Assembly (NCBI GenBank): GCA_019649035.1 | Contig: BMAT01012433.1 | Location: forward strand, 362,611 to 384,237 | Reading direction: 5' to 3' | Source: Elysia marginata | Taxonomy: Eukaryota; Mollusca; Gastropoda; Plakobranchidae | Length of the DNA: 21,627 nt | Part shown: one piece after another, positions 18,454 to 21,627 of the stretch | Layout: the number at the start of each line of letters is the position of its first letter | Position numbering within the stretch: the stretch's first letter is position 1 | The notes under the pieces: generated by a model | What the model was told of the DNA's origin: nothing | Database searches by the model: none | Seen by the model: the letters and a program-made list of their open reading frames with translations, nothing else | Translations under genes and position numbers: made by a program

Positions 18454-18864
18454 TTAATGTGCTAGATTTATTGATCTTGATGGTGTATAAGGAACCAACA
18501 AATCAGAGATATATGATGGAAAATCACTGTTCATGCTTTTGAAACAAATAACGGCGAGTTTATACTCAATTCTGGTTTTGATGGGCAGCCAGTGCAATTC
18601 ATGCAATAGTGGAGTTATATGTTCACGTTTTGTTTTCTTAAGAACTAGCCTGGCGGTATTGTTTTGTATGCGCTGCAGTCTACGCAGCTTGTCATTGCTT
18701 ACACCAGCAAGCAATGAATTGCAATAGTCTAGCCGTGACAAGATGAAAGCTGATGCCAGTGTTGAGGTTTCCTTTACACCCAGATAGCTTCTTAGTTGTC
18801 CTAGTCTTCTGAGTTCAAGATAGGTAGTCTTACAAATGTAATTGATGTGACCATCCATTGACAA
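18454..18864 (-). pseudogene. LINE reverse transcriptase, region downstream of the palm
   Basis: A 136-codon frame. Recognisable family segments: SRLDYCNSLLAG (residues 43-54), LRRLQRIQNNTARLV (60-74) and LHELHWLPIKTRIEYKL (87-103). These are strongly conserved in the thumb/connection part of CR1/L2/Jockey-like LINE proteins. The ATG is not the real start: the same frame continues upstream through two stops to about 19045. The frame ends after SRSINLAH, exactly where the family's GD+SF...LWNSLP block should begin, and that block is absent. Confidence 0.9.
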
Positions 18865-19045
18865 ATCATCATCTAAAATTGCACCCAGGTTTTAAGACTT
18901 TTTTGAAAAATTAATTATGTCATTCCCTACTTAAATATGACCAGTGTCTATTGAATTTAGCTTCTTGGATGTAGAGATAGGTACAATTTCTGTCTTATCA
19001 TCATTCATCATAAGTTTATTGGGTGTCATCCATGCCTTAACAGCG

Positions 19046-19249
19046 TCAATACAATTCTACATCACCAATAAGACCAGCGATTTCAGATGGTTTAGCAGAT
19101 TTGTGAAGCTGGGTGTCGTCGGCAAACATATGGAATGGAATTTTATGTTGTCTAATTACATTGCCTAAAGGAAAAGTGTACATGGTATATAAAACAAGCA
19201 CTAGAACTGCAATATGCATGTTTAACATAACCAATTTAGTAGATTTCAT
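19046..19249 (-). pseudogene. LINE reverse transcriptase palm fragment with FADD
   Basis: A 67-codon frame with VLYTMYTFPLG (residues 19-29), corresponding to the segment before the catalytic loop, and FADDTQL (42-48). The two Asp residues bind the catalytic metals in reverse transcriptases. The first dozen residues (to about 19215) do not resemble the family and belong to the flank. A one-base frameshift near its end (19046-19050) separates it from the following frame, where the expected AVKAWMTPNKLMMNDDKTE segment is found. Confidence 0.85.
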
Positions 19250-19453
19250 TATTTTTTAGTAATAATTGCAACAAATTGTAGCTACGTTTATTCCTCTTCA
19301 CCAAAACCCGTTCTCAAAGACACTTTCATACACACTTGTGACACCTAAATACATTGGGTATATCAAATAATTGCGAAATTTTTATCTCAATGGCCACATA
19401 AGAGAGGAAGATTTCCATAAATGTAACTGTTAACTTATGAACATGTTGGACCG

Positions 19454-20055
19454 GTCACTATCGAGAGACGAATAACTAGCATGCTCAGTTTCACAGACGA
19501 CATTAATGGCCTAGTAGGGAACGAAGCGAACTTACCTCTTTGGTGAATCAAATAAACAAAACATCTATAGTGACGGGAATGGAAATTAGTGCAGAAAAGA
19601 CTAAACAGATGACCAACAGAGACGAGACCTAAAGAACCAAAATCTAAGTTGGCGTATAGAAGATGAAGCCGTGAACCAAATTAAATATCAATTTGTCACT
19701 CTGACCGTATTATGAATGAGAAAACGAGGAGAAGAATATGACAACATATGAATAAATACAAAGATTTTCTGAGCATAGTAATAAAAAGCTAAGATTTTTC
19801 AGATACGAAGTTGAATATGTCCAGGAGCCTGACCACAAGCATTCTCCAAGGGACAGTTAAGAGGAGGAGAAGAAGAAGAGGCATCAAAAAGAATAAAATT
19901 GATATTTTACAACAGAGATTAAACTGGAATGAGTTTAGCTTCAGGTCCAGTAACTCGCCTGCGACCGTGACTCATGGAGAAGACTTTCAGGGGCAGTTTT
20001 CGTCTCTACAGCGCCCGCACGACCCTGGAGGGTTAAGGGATTCACAAGTTGTAAG
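19454..20055 (+). mobile_element. Decayed LINE of a different family
   Basis: The plus strand holds a reverse transcriptase remnant with FTDDINGLVGNEA (from 19490; the first residue of the normal FADD motif pair is changed) and then, after a frameshift, GMEISAEKTKQMTN (from about 19576). After a large internal deletion come MSRSLTTSILQGTVKRRRRR (from 19817) and a C-terminal SLQRPHDPGGLRDS (about 20007-20048). The 'GMEISAEKTK' and 'ILQGTVKGGRRRGR' blocks are hallmarks of a LINE family abundant in marine invertebrates, probably RTE-like, although I cannot fix the clade. Several stops and frameshifts make it inactive. It begins about 240 bases from the 5' end of the minus-strand LINE. Confidence 0.75.
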
Positions 20056-20185
20056 GCGCATGCCCATTACAAATCTAGGTTATCACTTTACTCCACTTCA
20101 CGCCTCTATTTCTCAGACAAATAGACAGACAGGCACAGAGACAGAGACAGAGACAGATCGAGAGAGACAGAGACAGAAAGACTAA
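19811..20185 (+). pseudogene. C-terminal remnant of the third LINE ORF, running into a GACA array
   Basis: A 124-codon frame. Residues 3-22 match the family's conserved 'SRS..L...ILQGTVKGGRRR' block, and residues 67-80 match its 'LQRP..P.RLRD' C-terminus. The segment between is eroded. The last 25 or so residues (TNRQTGTETETETDRERQR) are the translated microsatellite beginning at about 20109 and are not part of the protein. Confidence 0.7.
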
Positions 20186-20283
20186 AGAGTGACAGAGAAA
20201 GACAGACATACAGAGACCGACAGAAAGAGGTAGACAGACAAACAGATATAGAAAGACGGACAGACAGAAAGGCAGACAGACAA
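20109..20283 (+). repeat. GACA/GAGA compound microsatellite
   Basis: ACAGAC and AGAGAC units with many interruptions on the + strand. Cys/Leu/Ser-rich minus frames at 20075-20408 translate it. Confidence 0.9.
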
Positions 20284-21025
20284 TGAATTGCAGTCCACCT
20301 GTAGTGCAGCCATAGACCAATGATTACGGCCTCCCTGGCTACGCCAAAGACAGGCGCGGTGTGAAAACAGACAATTTTGTTTAGTTGAAAGTCCATGAAG
20401 TGCACCACCGACCCTTAGTGAATCATTTTCATTTGCTGATTAGTGAGAGCTCAAACCGTCAGCTTTCGGTTAATCACACGGAACACGCAAACCCTCGTTG
20501 TTTGCATCTTTTGAACCTCAATTTTGTGGTTGCTCTTATCTTTTTAAAGGTTATAAGAAATTCAAGGACGCTTGCACCGTAGGAAAAAGATGTGATTATG
20601 AAAAAAGGCTGATCTGGTATAACTAATAGCCATGCTTTTAATTGAGCCTGTTGAAGACAGCTTATATGGGCTAATAGAAAAAATGACCCGAGGAAAGAGC
20701 ATCTGGGCGAACAATGTGTTTTATGTTCTTTATTCCAAAATATGAGCCGACAAAAAGAAAAGCTTAAGACACAAAACAATGAGAGACCATGCGGCGATCA
20801 TGATGAAGAATGGAGAGAACTACATTAACGTCTAAGGTGGGGGCTTCATATAGGTTGGGAGATACGGGCTGCAAATAATGCTGGTACAAAGGTAAGTACG
20901 CGAATAAAAAGAGAGGTGAAAAGTTGAGGCTAGCTGCGATCAATATCCTGGTTGCTCTTCTGCGGTTGATTTACTTAACTGGGAGATACAAATATCGCAG
21001 CCCTAGCATTTTCTCTCAGAGTTTC
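20284..21025. other. Unassigned stretch, no gene recognised
   Basis: A modest GC-rich patch at 20284-20365 adjoins the GACA array. The frames 20385-20582 (+) and 20474-20779 (-) have no domain I recognise. The remainder is AT-rich. Confidence 0.5.
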
Positions 21026-21052
21026 TTTTTTTTTTTTTTTTTTTTTTTTTTT
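21026..21052 (+). repeat. T27 homopolymer
   Basis: Twenty-seven T in a row. It could be the poly(A) tail of a retroposed copy on the minus strand, but no poly(A) signal or recognisable sequence follows on that strand. Confidence 0.9.
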
Positions 21053-21627
21053 GTGTAAGGAAAGGTTTGTCCGTTATATGAATTCTCAACTAAAGCAAAG
21101 AAGATCAAATAAGTTTAGCCTTAATATTATTCGGCCTTGTTCATTGCTGTAGTTGAGATTCAATGTAGCAACTGCTGTTATAAATACATCCCATAATTAT
21201 GTCAATGAATCATAAGTCTGCTTTGTTAAAATGGAAACACATTGTAACAAATACTGGTGGAAAAGAAAGCCAAGAGAATGTCAACTCAATATAAGAAATG
21301 CACATACAAAAGCTTGCGAAGTATTTCATCAGATAAATAGTCAAAAAAAAAAAAGAAAAAACCAATGGAAAGAAAGCGGAAAAGTGTCTAAGGTGAAAAA
21401 AGGATCAGACAAATAAAGAGTTTAGAAGCGCCGTTTCAGCGGACACACTAACATGACGAGTTGGAAATATTAGCCATTATAAGAAATGGAGAGACATTAT
21501 AATAATTTAACTTTCACTTACATACAAGCTGGTTTAGAGACAAATTTTAATCCTCTGCCGAAATAAGAGTACGCTTGGGTAAGCAAGTCAATTTTTTAAG
21601 TAAGGTATATATTTTAGCTCTAAAAAT
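21053..21627. other. AT-rich stretch, nothing recognised
   Basis: No gene, RNA or mobile element identified. The 61-codon Lys-rich plus-strand frame at 21231-21416 reflects A-rich composition. Confidence 0.55.

Larger units (their letters stand above)
18150..19215 (-). mobile_element. CR1/L2-type LINE, 5' truncated and degenerate
   Basis: Read on the minus strand: a reverse transcriptase palm segment with FADDTQL (19126-19106), a connection region, the C-terminal part of the ORF, a 3' untranslated region with a 71-base tandem duplication, a hairpin, GGCGCTATATAAA and an ATT-type tail (18162-18150). The left part of the ORF is missing; homology to the palm region starts around 19205. One frameshift near 19046-19050 and two in-frame stops (18931-18933, 18892-18894) make it inactive. 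Part of the C-terminal domain is also missing. It is the same general family as 15002-15449 but a more diverged copy in opposite orientation. Confidence 0.85.

Noticed and set aside
21026..21052. T27 as the tail of a processed pseudogene on the minus strand
   Set aside because: The sequence beyond it shows no gene-like frame, poly(A) signal or flanking duplication.

Overview
The window looks like a piece of an animal nuclear genome, most likely a lophotrochozoan and perhaps a gastropod mollusc. The species guess is an inference and is weak. The sequence is AT-rich and gene-poor. It is full of compound microsatellites (CT/GA, GATA/GACA, TTC, ATT), has assembly gaps (2 N at 8148-8149 and 290 N at 10339-10628), and carries decayed LINE retrotransposons. 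No operons, Shine-Dalgarno sites or long bacterial-type open frames are visible. Most open frames of 60-150 codons are translations of simple repeats or chance frames. Layout: 1-1560 has no recognisable feature. 1560-3600 is dominated by a pyrimidine tract, a purine tract and a TATC/TCTG array, with a possible small terminal exon on the + strand (3110-3253) and a strong G-quadruplex motif (2607-2626). 3600-9360 is mostly featureless AT-rich DNA, with a CpG-rich island at 4957-5130 and pyrimidine microsatellites near 5565-5822 and 7943-8024. 9365-9540 is a small GC-rich island. 9545-10720 is a block of microsatellites that is purine-rich on the + strand in its left half and pyrimidine-rich in its right half, with the large gap inside a TTC array. 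10720-15000 is AT-rich filler with a GA array inside an old duplicated segment near 12181-12504. From 15000 the window is denser: the 3' end of a CR1/L2-type LINE (+, 15002-15449), a tRNA-like SINE-type head (-, 15996-16070), and a GC-rich patch with a candidate 5' coding exon on the minus strand (16440-16622). Then come a second CR1/L2-type LINE (-, about 18150-19215, with the FADD motif and a degenerate C-terminal region) and a third, different LINE remnant (+, about 19454-20055), followed by a GACA array. These parts do not form a pathway. The clearest biological signal is in the two CR1/L2-type fragments. They lie in opposite orientation, are broken in different places, and each ends in a hairpin of the same size and position. 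Three neighbouring stem base pairs differ between the copies, yet pairing is kept in both. This fits selection on the RNA structure a LINE reverse transcriptase uses to recognise its own 3' end. The best candidate host exon is 16440-16622 (minus): 61 codons ending in phase 0 at a good GT donor, in a GC-rich patch that also carries E-box, AP-1 and GC-box motifs. I did not recognise the protein, and no second exon is visible.
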